A DNA stretch of 64,000 nucleotides from Glycomyces tritici. Its GTDB lineage: Bacteria; Actinomycetota; Actinomycetes; Mycobacteriales; Micromonosporaceae. The DNA lies in contig NZ_JAUEMJ010000001.1 in assembly GCF_030403505.1 (NCBI RefSeq), positions 1,014,606 to 1,078,605 of the forward strand. The letters run 5' to 3'. This document shows, in pieces, positions 9,502 to 19,732 of this stretch. Both the position numbers and the translations under genes were made by a program. Position 1 is the stretch's first letter; each line of letters begins with the position of its first letter. The notes beneath the pieces were generated by a model, which was not told the DNA's origin, did no database searches, and saw only the letters and a list, made by a program, of their open reading frames with translations.

Positions 9502-9633
9502 ACACGGAGGCGGGGGCCCCCCGGGGGGGGGGCCCCCCCCGGGGGGGGGCGGGGGGTCAACCCCCCCCCCCGGGCGGCGCCCCCCCCCCCCCCCGGGGGG
9601 GGCCCCCCCCCCGGGGGGCCCCCGCCTCCGTGT
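9502..9633. terminator. Giant G/C-homopolymer hairpin between convergent genes
   Basis: Perfect 21-bp arms (9502-9522 and 9613-9633, starting ACACGGAGGCGGGGG) flank about 90 bp made almost only of G runs and C runs, with one TCAA at 9557-9560. It lies between the convergent membrane-protein gene (stop 9353) and ppx (stop 9647). The outer stem is a convincing bidirectional terminator. The internal homopolymer runs are extraordinary and may be an assembly or polymerase-slippage artefact of a shorter hairpin. Confidence 0.6.
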
Positions 9634-9646
9634 CGTCTCGCTTCGT

Positions 9647-10567
9647 CTACGCCGACAGGGCGATGCCGTCGAGGATGTCGTGCTCGCTGATGAGCACCGA
9701 GTCGATGCCGCTGCGCTCCATGATCGTTCGCAGCACGAGCGCGCCGCCGACGATGACGTCGGCGCGCCCCGGGTGCATCACCGGGATCGCCAGGCGCGCT
9801 TCGTGGTCCGCGGCGGCCAGATCGGCGGTCACCTGGGCGACCTGCTCGTACGAGAGCCGCGTCCCGTCGATCGCGTCCGCATCGTAGGCCTTGAGCCCCA
9901 GGGCGATAGCGGCGATCGTGGTCGCCGTCCCCGCCACCGCGACGAGCTCGGTCGCCTCGCGGCCCGCGTCGGCGACCGCCAGCGCGCCGTCGGCGATGCC
10001 GGTGATGTCGGCGACGGCTCCGGCGATCTCGTCCGCGCGGGGCGGGTCGGACCGCAAGTGCCGCTCGGTCATCCGCACACAGCCGACGTTCACCGAGATC
10101 GCGGCGGCCACCACGGATCCGGTGCCGCGCACGAACTCGGTCGAGCCGCCGCCGATGTCGATGAGAAGGCGCTGTCCTTCATGGACCGGCAGGGTCGCGA
10201 CCGCGCCGGTGAAGGAGAGGCGGGCCTCCTCGTCGCCGGTGATGACCTCGGGGTCCTGGCCGAGCTCGGCCGAGACCATGGCCTTGAAGTCGGCGGCGTT
10301 CGCGGCGTCGCGGCTCGCGGAGGTCGCGACCATGCGCACCGCCTCGACGCCGTGCTCGCGGATCTGGGCGGTGTAGTCGGCCAGCGCGACGCGGGTGCGC
10401 TCGAGCGCGGCGTCGGAGAGGCGGCCGGTGCGGTCGACGCCTTCGCCGAGGCGCACGACCTCCATGCGGCGGACCACGTCGTGGAGGCGCCCCGCATCGT
10501 CGATGTCGGCGATGAGGAGGCGGATGGAGTTGGTGCCGCAGTCGATGCCGGCCACGCGACGGGTCAT
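9647..10567 (-). CDS. ppx: Exopolyphosphatase / pppGpp phosphohydrolase (Ppx/GppA)
   Basis: This 306-residue protein of the ASKHA fold starts MTRRVAGIDCGTNSIRLL, with the phosphate-1 loop of the Ppx/GppA family. It also shows the second loop (LLIDIGGGSTEFV) and the family blocks VRMVATSASRDA and ISVNVGCVRMTER. It is short, as in the actinobacterial Ppx1/Ppx2 class that lacks the long C-terminal domain. It degrades polyphosphate or pppGpp; which one cannot be told from sequence. Its ATG overlaps the stop of the upstream DUF501 gene (ATGA, 10567-10564), so the two are translationally coupled. Confidence 0.93.
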   Translation of the reverse strand: MTRRVAGIDCGTNSIRLLIADIDDAGRLHDVVRRMEVVRLGEGVDRTGRLSDAALERTRVALADYTAQIREHGVEAVRMVATSASRDAANAADFKAMVSAELGQDPEVITGDEEARLSFTGAVATLPVHEGQRLLIDIGGGSTEFVRGTGSVVAAAISVNVGCVRMTERHLRSDPPRADEIAGAVADITGIADGALAVADAGREATELVAVAGTATTIAAIALGLKAYDADAIDGTRLSYEQVAQVTADLAAADHEARLAIPVMHPGRADVIVGGALVLRTIMERSGIDSVLISEHDILDGIALSA

Positions 10568-11097
10568 TCGTCCTCCTCGGTTCCCGTGGCGCAGCTGCTG
10601 CGCTGCCACCATTCGGGGAGCATCTCGATGGCCTGGTCGCCCATGGGGCTGACGCCGGGTCCGGCGGCGAGCGCGTGGCCGACGAGGGCGTGCAGGCACT
10701 TGACGCGGTCGGGCAGTCCCCCGGCGGAGATGCCGGCGATCTCGGGCACGTCGCCGAGCCGGGCGCGGCGGGCCAGGTAGTCCTCGTGCGCGCGGCGGTG
10801 CTGCGCGGCGAGTTCGGGGTCGTCGCCGAGGGCGGCGTTCATGTCCTTCATGACCCCGCCGCCTTCGAGCCGGCCGATGGCCGAGGCGGCCTTCGGGCAG
10901 GTCAGGTAGTACGTGGTCGGGAAGGGCGTGCCGTCGGGCAGGCGCGGTTCGGTCTCGACCACGGCGGGCTGGCCGCAGGGGCAGCGCCACGCGACGGCGT
11001 GGGCGCCGCGGATGGGGCGCCCGAGCTGCTTGCGGACGGCCGCGGCGTCGGCCTCGGAGACGGGTTCGGGCTGCTGGGGCCAGTCGGCGGGCTTCAC
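10564..11097 (-). CDS. DUF501 family protein
   Basis: This 177-residue protein belongs to the DUF501 family found next to ftsB and ppx in actinobacteria. Visible features are a Cys pair in WRCPCGQPAVVET, a LPDGTPFPTTYYLTCP block with a third Cys, and a conserved His/Cys-bearing KCLHALVGHALA segment. These could form a metal site (inference). I chose the GTG at 11097 because the family starts shortly before the R-Q-L-GRP motif. It overlaps ppx by 4 bp. Biochemical function is unknown. Confidence 0.88.
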   Translation of the reverse strand: MKPADWPQQPEPVSEADAAAVRKQLGRPIRGAHAVAWRCPCGQPAVVETEPRLPDGTPFPTTYYLTCPKAASAIGRLEGGGVMKDMNAALGDDPELAAQHRRAHEDYLARRARLGDVPEIAGISAGGLPDRVKCLHALVGHALAAGPGVSPMGDQAIEMLPEWWQRSSCATGTEEDE

Positions 11098-11152
11098 GGC
11101 GTTCCGCCGTTCGGTGCCGTCTGCAGTGGCGCGTCCTGCGGTTGCACAGCCT

Positions 11153-11677
11153 TCACTCTGCTGGTTCCTCTGTTTCGTCTGGTTCGACTCGGTCGGCGTC
11201 TGCAAAGGTATCGGCCAGCTCGTCGTACCAGGCCTGGTCCTCGGTCGCTTCGTCGTCTGCGCCACCGGTGTGCTTGGGGTCGTCCTCGTCGATGACGATG
11301 ACGAGGTCCTCACCGGGCGGGACGAGGAGGAGGCTGGAGCGGATCTGGGCCTTGACGTACTCGGGGTCGTCCCACTTGACGCGTTCGGCGGCGAGCTCCT
11401 CGATGTGCTCGGACTGGGCCGACTGCTCGGCTTCGAGCCGGTTGATCTCGATGCGCTGCTCGACGTAGGTGCGGAGCGGGTAGGCGTAGGCCAGGGCCAG
11501 TGCGGAGAGGACGAGGGCGACGATCGCGGCGCGGCGGGAGACCTTGCGGCCGGGCCGGTAGCGGACACGCTTGACCTCGGCGCGGCCGGTCCCGGGGGCG
11601 GGTCGGCGGGCGGCACGGGTGCGGCCGGGTCCGGTGGATCGTCCTCCCGGATGGCTGGGTCGGCGGCTCGCGTTCAC
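11153..11677 (-). CDS. ftsB: FtsB/DivIC-type septum formation initiator
   Basis: This 174-residue protein has a basic, Pro/Arg-rich cytoplasmic N-terminus, one membrane helix (about 50-70, AAIVALVLSALALAYAYPL), a short coiled coil (RIEINRLEAEQSAQSEHIEEL) and the DivIC-type region EERVKWDDPEYVKAQ-like (here AAERVKWDDPEYVKAQIR). The C-terminus is acidic. FtsB bridges FtsL and FtsQ in the divisome. It lies between eno and the DUF501 gene, the standard actinobacterial order. Start GTG at 11677 is preceded by TAGGCT (11684-11689), 6 nt upstream, so it is probably leaderless. Confidence 0.92.
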   Translation of the reverse strand: MNASRRPSHPGGRSTGPGRTRAARRPAPGTGRAEVKRVRYRPGRKVSRRAAIVALVLSALALAYAYPLRTYVEQRIEINRLEAEQSAQSEHIEELAAERVKWDDPEYVKAQIRSSLLLVPPGEDLVIVIDEDDPKHTGGADDEATEDQAWYDELADTFADADRVEPDETEEPAE

Positions 11678-11708
11678 GGGCCCAGCCTAGTCGATCGGGG
11701 AAGGCCGA

Positions 11709-11736
11709 AGGCCCCCGCGCTGAAGCGCGAGGGCCT
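11709..11736. terminator. Terminator downstream of eno
   Basis: A perfect 13-bp stem (AGGCCCCCGCGCT, 11709-11721, with complement 11724-11736) and a 2-nt loop sits 22 bp past the eno stop and before ftsB. Confidence 0.75.
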
Positions 11737-11757
11737 GTCGTCTTACTGCGGTGCCGC

Positions 11758-13377
<1,620 letters not shown>

Positions 13378-14010
13378 ATGATCCTGCAGAAGCCCCTGCG
13401 GCGCTGCGCTGTATTGAGCGCGGCGGCGCTCCTGGCCCTCGCCGGCTGCTCGGACCAGGCGAACGGCGGTGAGTCGGCGTCGGAGGACCAGGCCGCGCTC
13501 ACCGAGCTGGGCGGCCGCCTCGTCGAAGGCGACCAGCCCGCCTACACCGCCGAGTACCTCATCGAGGGCTCGGAGGAGTCGGTGCTGGTCGCGGTGGACC
13601 CGGAGGCCGGGACCGCGGCCGTCGTCGTCGAGGACCGGCCCCGCCTTTGGGCCGGCGAGGACGCGGCCGAGCTCAGCGTGTGGCTGAGCCAGGAGCTCGA
13701 GGGCATCCTGCCCCCCGAGGAGACCGTGGCCGCCTGGCTCTCCGAGACCGCCGCCGACCCCTCGGCCTCGGCCGAGTTCTCCGACACGACGCTCGCCGGC
13801 GAACTGGCCGACTGCGTCGACGTGCGGGGCGCGGCGGATTCGCCCGTGGGCGCGTACGAGATCTGCGTGACCACCGTGGGCGTCATCGCCAGTGTCTCCG
13901 CGAAGGTCGGCGACACCGCTTACACCGCGAAGCTCGTGAACTACCACGACGGCGTCGACGCCGCCTGGCTCGACGAGATCACGGGTCAGGCCGAGAGCGC
14001 CAACCAGTAG
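13378..14010 (+). CDS. Secreted lipoprotein, function unknown
   Basis: This 210-residue protein has a lipoprotein signal peptide ending in the lipobox LALAGC (Cys about 24), followed by a Ser/Glu-rich tether and an acidic globular domain with two further Cys (ELADCVDV and YEICVTT, probably a disulfide). I do not recognise the family. The ATG at 13378 is chosen because it directly precedes the charged start of the signal peptide (MILQKPLRR) and has a ribosome-binding site. It stands alone upstream of tRNA-Glu. Confidence 0.82.
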   Translation: MILQKPLRRCAVLSAAALLALAGCSDQANGGESASEDQAALTELGGRLVEGDQPAYTAEYLIEGSEESVLVAVDPEAGTAAVVVEDRPRLWAGEDAAELSVWLSQELEGILPPEETVAAWLSETAADPSASAEFSDTTLAGELADCVDVRGAADSPVGAYEICVTTVGVIASVSAKVGDTAYTAKLVNYHDGVDAAWLDEITGQAESANQ

Positions 14011-14238
14011 GATCGGCCGCCGCCCGGCGGCGGATCGCGTTACAGTCGCTCGGCGGGCCGGAGCCCGGTGCAACGGGGGTTCACCTGAAAAGGTGTCGGC
14101 ACCGGCCCGGCCCGCACTCGCTCGCGAAGGGCCCGAAGGGTAGGCCGCATCACAAGCGGCATCCCGGTTGCGGACCCCCCGGGTAATCCATGTATAGTTG
14201 TCGTCGTTGCCGCGGCAAGCCGCGAAAACACAGGCCAA

Positions 14239-14311
14239 GCTCCCGTCGTCTAGGGGCCTAGGACGCTGCCCTCTCAAGGCGGAAACGGCGGTTCGAATCC
14301 GCTCGGGAGTA
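14239..14311 (+). tRNA. tRNA-Glu (CTC)
   Basis: The cloverleaf is intact: acceptor GCTCCCG (14239-14245) pairs with CGGGAGT (14304-14310), the D-arm contains TCTAGGGGCCTAGGA, the anticodon loop CTCTCAA gives anticodon CTC, and the T-arm carries GGTTCGAATCC. The discriminator base is A. CCA is not encoded. A strong terminator follows. Confidence 0.95.
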
Positions 14312-14332
14312 CAAGTAGATACGTAGATACAC

Positions 14333-14370
14333 AGCACCGAAGCCCCGGCTCTGCCGGGGCTTCGGTGCTT
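14333..14370 (+). terminator. Terminator after tRNA-Glu
   Basis: A 17-bp perfect stem (14333-14349 with 14353-14369, core GAAGCCCCGGC) with a 3-nt loop and a short T run follows the tRNA by 21 bp. Confidence 0.85.
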
Positions 14371-14462
14371 TCAGGCCCTATGGGGCGCTGAGAGACAGGC
14401 GGCCTCGCGCTCCAGGCCTGGGTTTCGCACGAGCCCGCGGTGCGTCCGCGACCTCGGCCGTT

Positions 14463-15278
14463 TCACTCGGGGTCGGCCGAGCGGGCGGTCTTCTCCCAGT
14501 CGCGCCAGGTGGCCATCCGCTGCTCGTGGACGGCGAGGACCAGGTCGTAGCCCTGGGACGCCAGGATGAGGCGGGTGGGCGGCTCGGCCGCGTCGACGGC
14601 CTCGAACACCGCCGCGACACTGTCCTTCGCCGTGGGCGTCGGGCCGTCGCCCCAGCTCGCCATCGCGTCCCGCAGCGGCTGGTACAGCGGGTTCGGCTCC
14701 GAGCGGTTCGCGGACGCGCCGGCCCAGTCGGTCGCGAAGCCGGACGGCTCGATCAGGGTGGTCTTGATGCCGAACCCGGCCACCTCCCCGGCCAGCGCCT
14801 CGGTGAATCCTTCGAGCGCCCACTTCGAGGCGTTGTAGACGCCCAGGCCGGGGAACGCGGTCACGCCGCCGATGCTGGAGACCTGGACGATGTGGCCGCC
14901 GCCCTGCTCGCGCAGCAGCGGGATCGCGGCCTGGGTGATCCACAGTGCACCGAAGAAGTTGGTCTCCATCTGCGCGCGGACCTCGTCCTCGGTCACCTCC
15001 TCGGTGGTGCCGAAGTGGCCGTAGCCCGCGTTGTTGACCACCACGTCGAGGCGGCCGAAGTGCCGGTGCGCCGCCTGGACGGCGGCGATGTCCGCGCTGC
15101 GGTCGTTGACGTCGAGCCGCATCGGGAGCAGGGCGTCGCCGAAGCGGTCGCGCAGTTCGTCGAGGGTGTCGGTGTCGCGGGCGGTGGCGGCGACCCGGTC
15201 GCCGCGCTCGAGTGCGGCGGTGGTCCAGGCGCGGCCGAAGCCTCGGGAAGCGCCCGTGATGAGCCATGTCTTCGTCAT
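14463..15278 (-). CDS. Short-chain dehydrogenase/reductase
   Basis: This 271-residue classical SDR has the NAD(P) motif TGASRGFGRAW (8-18), the NNAG motif (VVVNNAGYG), the active-site Ser in QVSSIGG and Tyr-x-x-x-Lys in YNASKWALEGF. The GRA/R pattern and the sequence ATARD after the second strand suggest NADP preference. It is close in style to the SDR at 56189. It is divergent from the TetR gene at 15444, which probably controls it. Substrate unknown. Confidence 0.92.
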   Translation of the reverse strand: MTKTWLITGASRGFGRAWTTAALERGDRVAATARDTDTLDELRDRFGDALLPMRLDVNDRSADIAAVQAAHRHFGRLDVVVNNAGYGHFGTTEEVTEDEVRAQMETNFFGALWITQAAIPLLREQGGGHIVQVSSIGGVTAFPGLGVYNASKWALEGFTEALAGEVAGFGIKTTLIEPSGFATDWAGASANRSEPNPLYQPLRDAMASWGDGPTPTAKDSVAAVFEAVDAAEPPTRLILASQGYDLVLAVHEQRMATWRDWEKTARSADPE

Positions 15279-15431
15279 TGGAAATCCCTTCGATGTCCCG
15301 GCGGGGGCCGGGAGGAATCGGCGTCGGGCCTGGTGCCGCGTCGCCGCCGTGACTTCACTATACGCCAAACATGTCTCACTGTGTCAAGTCCGGCCCGGTG
15401 TGCTCGAGGCGACTCTTCGTGTCGATCGGTG

Positions 15432-15437
15432 TAGCCT
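15432..15437 (+). promoter_or_regulatory. -10 element of tetR at 15444
   Basis: TAGCCT ends 6 nt before the ATG with no ribosome-binding site between, indicating a leaderless start. Confidence 0.5.
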
Positions 15438-15443
15438 GGGGTC

Positions 15444-16073
15444 ATGGAGGAGCCGAAAGCGGGACTGCGCGAGCGCACGCGCAACATGGTGCGCGCGGAG
15501 CTGGCGCAGGCAGCACTCGAGCTGTTCGTGGAGCAGGGGTTCGAGGCGACCACAGTGGAGCAGATCGCGGCGGCGACCGGCCTGTCCCGCCGCAGCTTCC
15601 ACCGCTACTTCTCCAGCAAGGAGGACGTGTTCGGGCAGTGGTTCGTGGAGACGGGCCGGCAGCTCGCCGCGGCCCTCGCCGCACGCCCCGACGAGGAGCG
15701 CCCCTGGCCCGCCCTGCGCCGGTCCTTCGACGGCGTCGTGCAGGGCCTGAGCGAGCAGCCCCAGTCGCTCCTGATCACCCGCATGATCCTGCAGACCCCT
15801 GCACTGCACGCCACTCACCTGCAGAAGCACGCCCTCTGGCGGGTCGCCCTCGCCGACGTGCTGCAGCACCGCCCGTCCGAGGACGGCGGCGAGCTCGGGC
15901 AGTTCGCCGCGGCCTCCCTCGTCGGCGCCGCCCTGGCCGCACTCGACGCCGCCATGACCCGATGGGTGGGCGACGACAACGAACAGTCGCTCGGCGACCT
16001 GCTCGACCAGGCCATGAGCGCCATCGCACCTTTGACGGCACCGGCGCCGGCCACTCCCCCGCGACGGCCGTGA
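15444..16073 (+). CDS. TetR-family transcriptional regulator
   Basis: This 209-residue protein has a TetR helix-turn-helix at about 13-60 (ALELFVEQGFEATTVEQIA, SRRSFHRYFSSKEDVF) followed by a C-terminal ligand domain of the type seen in MftR/AcyR-like actinobacterial regulators. It is divergent from an SDR gene across 165 bp, so that SDR is the likely target. The start ATG has a TAGCCT -10 6 nt upstream. Confidence 0.9.
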   Translation: MEEPKAGLRERTRNMVRAELAQAALELFVEQGFEATTVEQIAAATGLSRRSFHRYFSSKEDVFGQWFVETGRQLAAALAARPDEERPWPALRRSFDGVVQGLSEQPQSLLITRMILQTPALHATHLQKHALWRVALADVLQHRPSEDGGELGQFAAASLVGAALAALDAAMTRWVGDDNEQSLGDLLDQAMSAIAPLTAPAPATPPRRP

Positions 16074-16195
16074 CCGCCTCGCAGCCGCCAGGCAGTCGCT
16101 TCCGGCGGGCCGGACGGGTTCGGGCAGGTTTCGGTTTTTCGGGCACTATGGAACGTTGACGCAGTATGGTGCGGTTTTTGCCTTAGGCTGCCTGC

Positions 16196-18262
16196 ATGTA
16201 CGCGAGTCGAGTGTCCATAAGGGTTTCGGTTGCGTTGCTCGCAGTGCTGCTGGCGCTGGTCTCGAGCGGGCTGGTGTTCGAGCGGCCGGCGCGGGCGCAG
16301 GCGAGCGGGGCGTGGGGCGAGTGGGGGCCGTTCGCGGGCGAGTCCGGGGACTTCCACGCCGACATGACGTTCGCGACCAGCCCGGCGATCACCGCCGGGA
16401 TGGAGTCGAACTCGCGCGGCGGCGGGGTCGGGGTCATGTCCGGCGAGTCCAACTGGCTGTCGGCGGGGACCGACATCGGCGCGAAGTACGGGACCTCGAA
16501 GCACCAGCCCTATGTCAACCTGCGGCCCCAGGCCGACCGGCCCGACTCGCCCTCCTACACGACGTACGCCTTCAACGAGCCCGTGCCGCCCGGCGGCTGG
16601 GCCTTCGCGCTGGGCGACATCGACGCCGACCAGGTCAAGGTGATCGCCAAAGGCCCGGACGGGTCGGCCCTGACGGCCGCCGAGCTCGGGTTCCAAGGCG
16701 CCTTCAACTACTGCAGCGCCTCCTCCCCCGGAGGCCCCTCCTGCACGCGGGACGGCACCGACGTGCCGACCTGGGACGCCGCGACCGAGACGCTGACCGG
16801 CAACGCCGCGGCGGTGGACACGGACGGCGCGAGCGGCTGGTTCGAACCGACCGCACCGGTCGCCTCGCTCACCTTCGTGTTCACCCGCCGCGCCGGGTTC
16901 CCGGTCTACCAGACCTGGTTCGCCTCGCTGGGCTGCGACATCACCGGGTCGGTCACCGACTCCGGAGCCCCGGCCGCCGGGGTGACGGTCAACGCCGTCG
17001 ACCGCGCCGGGAACGTGGTCGCCGCGACTTCCACCGGCGACGACGGCTCTTACTCGTTCCCGGACTACATGGTCGGCGGCACCTACACCGTCGAGGTCAT
17101 CGCGCCCCCCGGGAAGATCACGGACGGCCCCGGCCGCCAGGAGGTGGACCTCGGCAGCTGCCCCGCGGCCCCGGCCGACTTCCGGCTGCGGGACATCGTG
17201 CCGACCTCGGTCAGCGGCAACGTCTCCACCACCGACGGCGAGCACCTCGGCGGCGTCACGGTGACGGTCGCCCTCGAGGACGGCACCACCAGGACCACCG
17301 TCACCGACTCGAAGGGCGACTACCTGTTCGACGAGGTCGCCGCGGGCGACCACAGCATCACCATCGACAAGCCCGAGCAGTACGAGTACGAGGGCGCGGG
17401 CCGGCGCGACATCACCGTGTCGCCCGGGCAGACCACGCCCATCACCGGCCAGGACTTCGTGCTCTCGGCGCTGCCGAAGCTGGCGGGCGAGGCCGTCGCG
17501 TGCGGCGGACCCGTTCCCGGGGTGACGGTGACGCTCACCCGGCCCGGCGGATCGACCGAGTCGACCGTGACCGACGCGGCGGGCGCCTATGCGTTCGCGG
17601 GCCTCGCAGCCGGCGATTACACGGTCGAGGTCGACGTGCCCGAGGGGCATTCCGCCGCAGGCGCGACGACGCGGAACGTGGAACTGGCGGGCACCGATGT
17701 GGACGGCATCGACTTCACGTACGCCAAGCCCGCCGCGGTCGTGGGGACCGTGACCGGTCCCGGCGGCGAGCCGCTGGCCGGTGTCGGCCTCGTCGTGACG
17801 CCCGAAGGCGAGGCGCCGAAGCAGGCGGCCACAGGGGACGACGGCATGTACAGCGTCGGCGACCTGAAGGCCGGCAGCCACACGGTGGCGATCACCGCTC
17901 CGGCCGGGTACGAGGTGGACGGCGAGGAGGAGCAGACCGTCGCCAACACCGGCACCTGCGGCGACGCGGTCGCCGACTTCGCACTGGTCGCTTCCGAGCC
18001 GGACGGGCCGACGACGGGTCCGGGGCCCGGACCTGGTGGTCCCGGGACCGGTGACGCGGGGAGCGGGCCGGGCGATGGTCCCGGCGAGAGCCCGGCCGGC
18101 GACGCTCCGATGGGTGCCGCGCATGACGACGACCTGCCGCTCACCGGCGAGAGCCTGTACATCGTGGTCGTGGCGGCGGCCGTGTTCCTCCTCGGGGCCG
18201 GCGCGGTGATGATCGCGGCGGTGCGCGCCAGGAGCCGCGAGGATGCCGAGCCGCTGGCCTGA
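16196..18262 (+). CDS. LPxTG-anchored surface protein with four Cna-B-like repeats
   Basis: This 688-residue protein has a signal peptide (1-35), a unique N-terminal domain (about 36-245) with Cys pairs, and four carboxypeptidase-regulatory/Cna-B-like beta-sandwich repeats (about 247-320, 333-412, 425-498, 512-590), each with a D/E-G-x-Y-x-F/V core such as GDDGSYSFPDY. A Pro/Gly/Asp-rich stalk follows, then the sorting signal LPLTG (647-651), a membrane helix and a basic RARSR tail. Sortase should link it to peptidoglycan, but no sortase gene is in the window. A TAGGCT lies 6 nt before the ATG (leaderless). It converges on a second LPxTG protein. Confidence 0.9.
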   Translation: MYASRVSIRVSVALLAVLLALVSSGLVFERPARAQASGAWGEWGPFAGESGDFHADMTFATSPAITAGMESNSRGGGVGVMSGESNWLSAGTDIGAKYGTSKHQPYVNLRPQADRPDSPSYTTYAFNEPVPPGGWAFALGDIDADQVKVIAKGPDGSALTAAELGFQGAFNYCSASSPGGPSCTRDGTDVPTWDAATETLTGNAAAVDTDGASGWFEPTAPVASLTFVFTRRAGFPVYQTWFASLGCDITGSVTDSGAPAAGVTVNAVDRAGNVVAATSTGDDGSYSFPDYMVGGTYTVEVIAPPGKITDGPGRQEVDLGSCPAAPADFRLRDIVPTSVSGNVSTTDGEHLGGVTVTVALEDGTTRTTVTDSKGDYLFDEVAAGDHSITIDKPEQYEYEGAGRRDITVSPGQTTPITGQDFVLSALPKLAGEAVACGGPVPGVTVTLTRPGGSTESTVTDAAGAYAFAGLAAGDYTVEVDVPEGHSAAGATTRNVELAGTDVDGIDFTYAKPAAVVGTVTGPGGEPLAGVGLVVTPEGEAPKQAATGDDGMYSVGDLKAGSHTVAITAPAGYEVDGEEEQTVANTGTCGDAVADFALVASEPDGPTTGPGPGPGGPGTGDAGSGPGDGPGESPAGDAPMGAAHDDDLPLTGESLYIVVVAAAVFLLGAGAVMIAAVRARSREDAEPLA

Positions 18263-18349
18263 GTCTTGAGCGCCACGGGAGATCGAGCGACCGTCTGATC
18301 CGCATGCGAATCGGGAGACCGGGTCGCTGCGCCGAGCCATGAGCGAAGA

Positions 18350-18379
18350 GGGAGGCCGGGCCTTGAGGCCCGGCCTCCC
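18350..18379. terminator. Bidirectional terminator between convergent surface-protein genes
   Basis: A perfect 13-bp stem (GGGAGGCCGGGCC, 18350-18362, with 18367-18379) and TTGA loop is followed by C/T residues toward 18388. Confidence 0.85.
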
Positions 18380-18400
18380 CTTTCCTTACCGCTCAAGGGA

Positions 18401-19732
18401 TCAGATGCTCGGCCACTCGTCGTCGGCGCGGCGGGCGCGGCGGATCATGAGCCAGCCGACCACGGCCGCGGCGAGGGCGAGCGCGGCCAGTGTGCCGTAG
18501 AGCATCGCGGAAGCGCCGGTCACCGGGAGCGCCCCGTCGCCGGAGTCGTCAGAGGTGCCGGGATCGGTCGGGCCGTCGGAGCCGCTCTGACTCGGGCCGG
18601 GACTGGGACTCGGCGACGGGCCCGGGGGCGTGCCGGTGTTGGTGACGGTGCAGCGGATGTCGTCGCCCACCTTCACCTTCACGACCTGCGACGTGCCGTC
18701 GCCCGAGGGCAGCGACGGGTCGTCGGCGCCGTTGTTGGTGCACGTCCAGTCCTGCGTGTACGTGGCGAGGTCGGTGTCCCCTTCGGCGGTCTCCGCGAGC
18801 GTGTAGTCGCGGCCGCCGACGGACGCGAGGACCGTCTGGGACTCGATGGTCCCGGAGTCGCCGCCGTCGGTGGAGCCCTCGCCGATGAGGTCGCCGTGCT
18901 CGTCCTCGATGGTCAAGGCGAACGAGTCGGACTCGGCCGTCTTGTCGACCACGGTCTTGTCCATCCCGACCTTCGCGGTGAGGATGCCGAACGCGACGCC
19001 CTGCACGGCGTTCGCGGTGCGGTCGAGGAAGCCGATGGTCGCGGTGGTGGGAGCGACCGAGTAGAGGATGATCTCGTCGACCGGGAGGCCGCCCGCGGTG
19101 TTGCCCTTGCAGGTCACCGAGGTGGTGCCGATCCCCGAGAGCTCCTGCCCGCACGCGGGCTGGGCGTCGGGCATGGTCGCGCGGGTCAGCTCCTCGATGG
19201 GCTTGTCGGACGAGAAGGTCAGGCCCTCTTGGCGGTTGGTGGTCTCGGCGTCGGCCATGACGATGCCGTAGCCGTCGACGGCGGCGCCGTCAGGGCCGGT
19301 GACCACCAGGTCGTCGATCGTGAGGGTGCCGAGGTCGCCTGCGGCGCCGGTCCCGGCGTTCACCTGCTGGTAGAGCGCGGGCTTGCCCGGGGTGTCCCGG
19401 TAGACGGTGTTGCCGATCGGGGCCTTGCCGTAGGTGGGGAACGCCGTCGGCTTGAGCACGCGGTAGCCGTCGGCACCGGGGGCGACCTTGAAGGTGAAGG
19501 TCATCGTGTAGTCGGGGGTCAGCTCGATGGACATCGGCTGCCCGGCCGCCTCCATCGCCTGGGCCTGGTCGAAGCCGCTCATGTCGATCCAGCAGATCGT
19601 GTTGGCGAACTCGCCGTCCGTCCCGTAGCCGCATCCGGTGGTCTGCGCCGCAGCCGGGGCGCCGACGAGGGCACCGGCCGCGACGACGGCGGCGGCCGTC
19701 GCCAGTCTGGCAAAAGTCTTCACTGTGTGCAT
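18401..19732 (-). CDS. LPxTG-anchored surface protein, CshA-like N-terminal domain
   Basis: This 443-residue protein starts MHTVKTFARLATAAAVVAAGAL, a signal peptide cleaved near residue 29. The N-terminal part (about 30-230) resembles the non-repetitive adhesive domain of CshA-type fibrillar proteins (GEFANTICWIDMSGF...). It is followed by a short beta domain ending in DIRCTVTNTGTPPG, a Pro/Ser stalk, LPVTG (402-406), a membrane helix and an RRARR tail. It is probably cell-wall anchored and adhesive (inference). It converges on the Cna-B protein gene. Confidence 0.87.
   Translation of the reverse strand: MHTVKTFARLATAAAVVAAGALVGAPAAAQTTGCGYGTDGEFANTICWIDMSGFDQAQAMEAAGQPMSIELTPDYTMTFTFKVAPGADGYRVLKPTAFPTYGKAPIGNTVYRDTPGKPALYQQVNAGTGAAGDLGTLTIDDLVVTGPDGAAVDGYGIVMADAETTNRQEGLTFSSDKPIEELTRATMPDAQPACGQELSGIGTTSVTCKGNTAGGLPVDEIILYSVAPTTATIGFLDRTANAVQGVAFGILTAKVGMDKTVVDKTAESDSFALTIEDEHGDLIGEGSTDGGDSGTIESQTVLASVGGRDYTLAETAEGDTDLATYTQDWTCTNNGADDPSLPSGDGTSQVVKVKVGDDIRCTVTNTGTPPGPSPSPSPGPSQSGSDGPTDPGTSDDSGDGALPVTGASAMLYGTLAALALAAAVVGWLMIRRARRADDEWPSI

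Noticed and set aside
9453..9887. Frame through the G/C homopolymer tract encoding Gly/Pro repeats
   Set aside because: The product is homopolymeric over the tract and antisense to ppx beyond it; no start signal.
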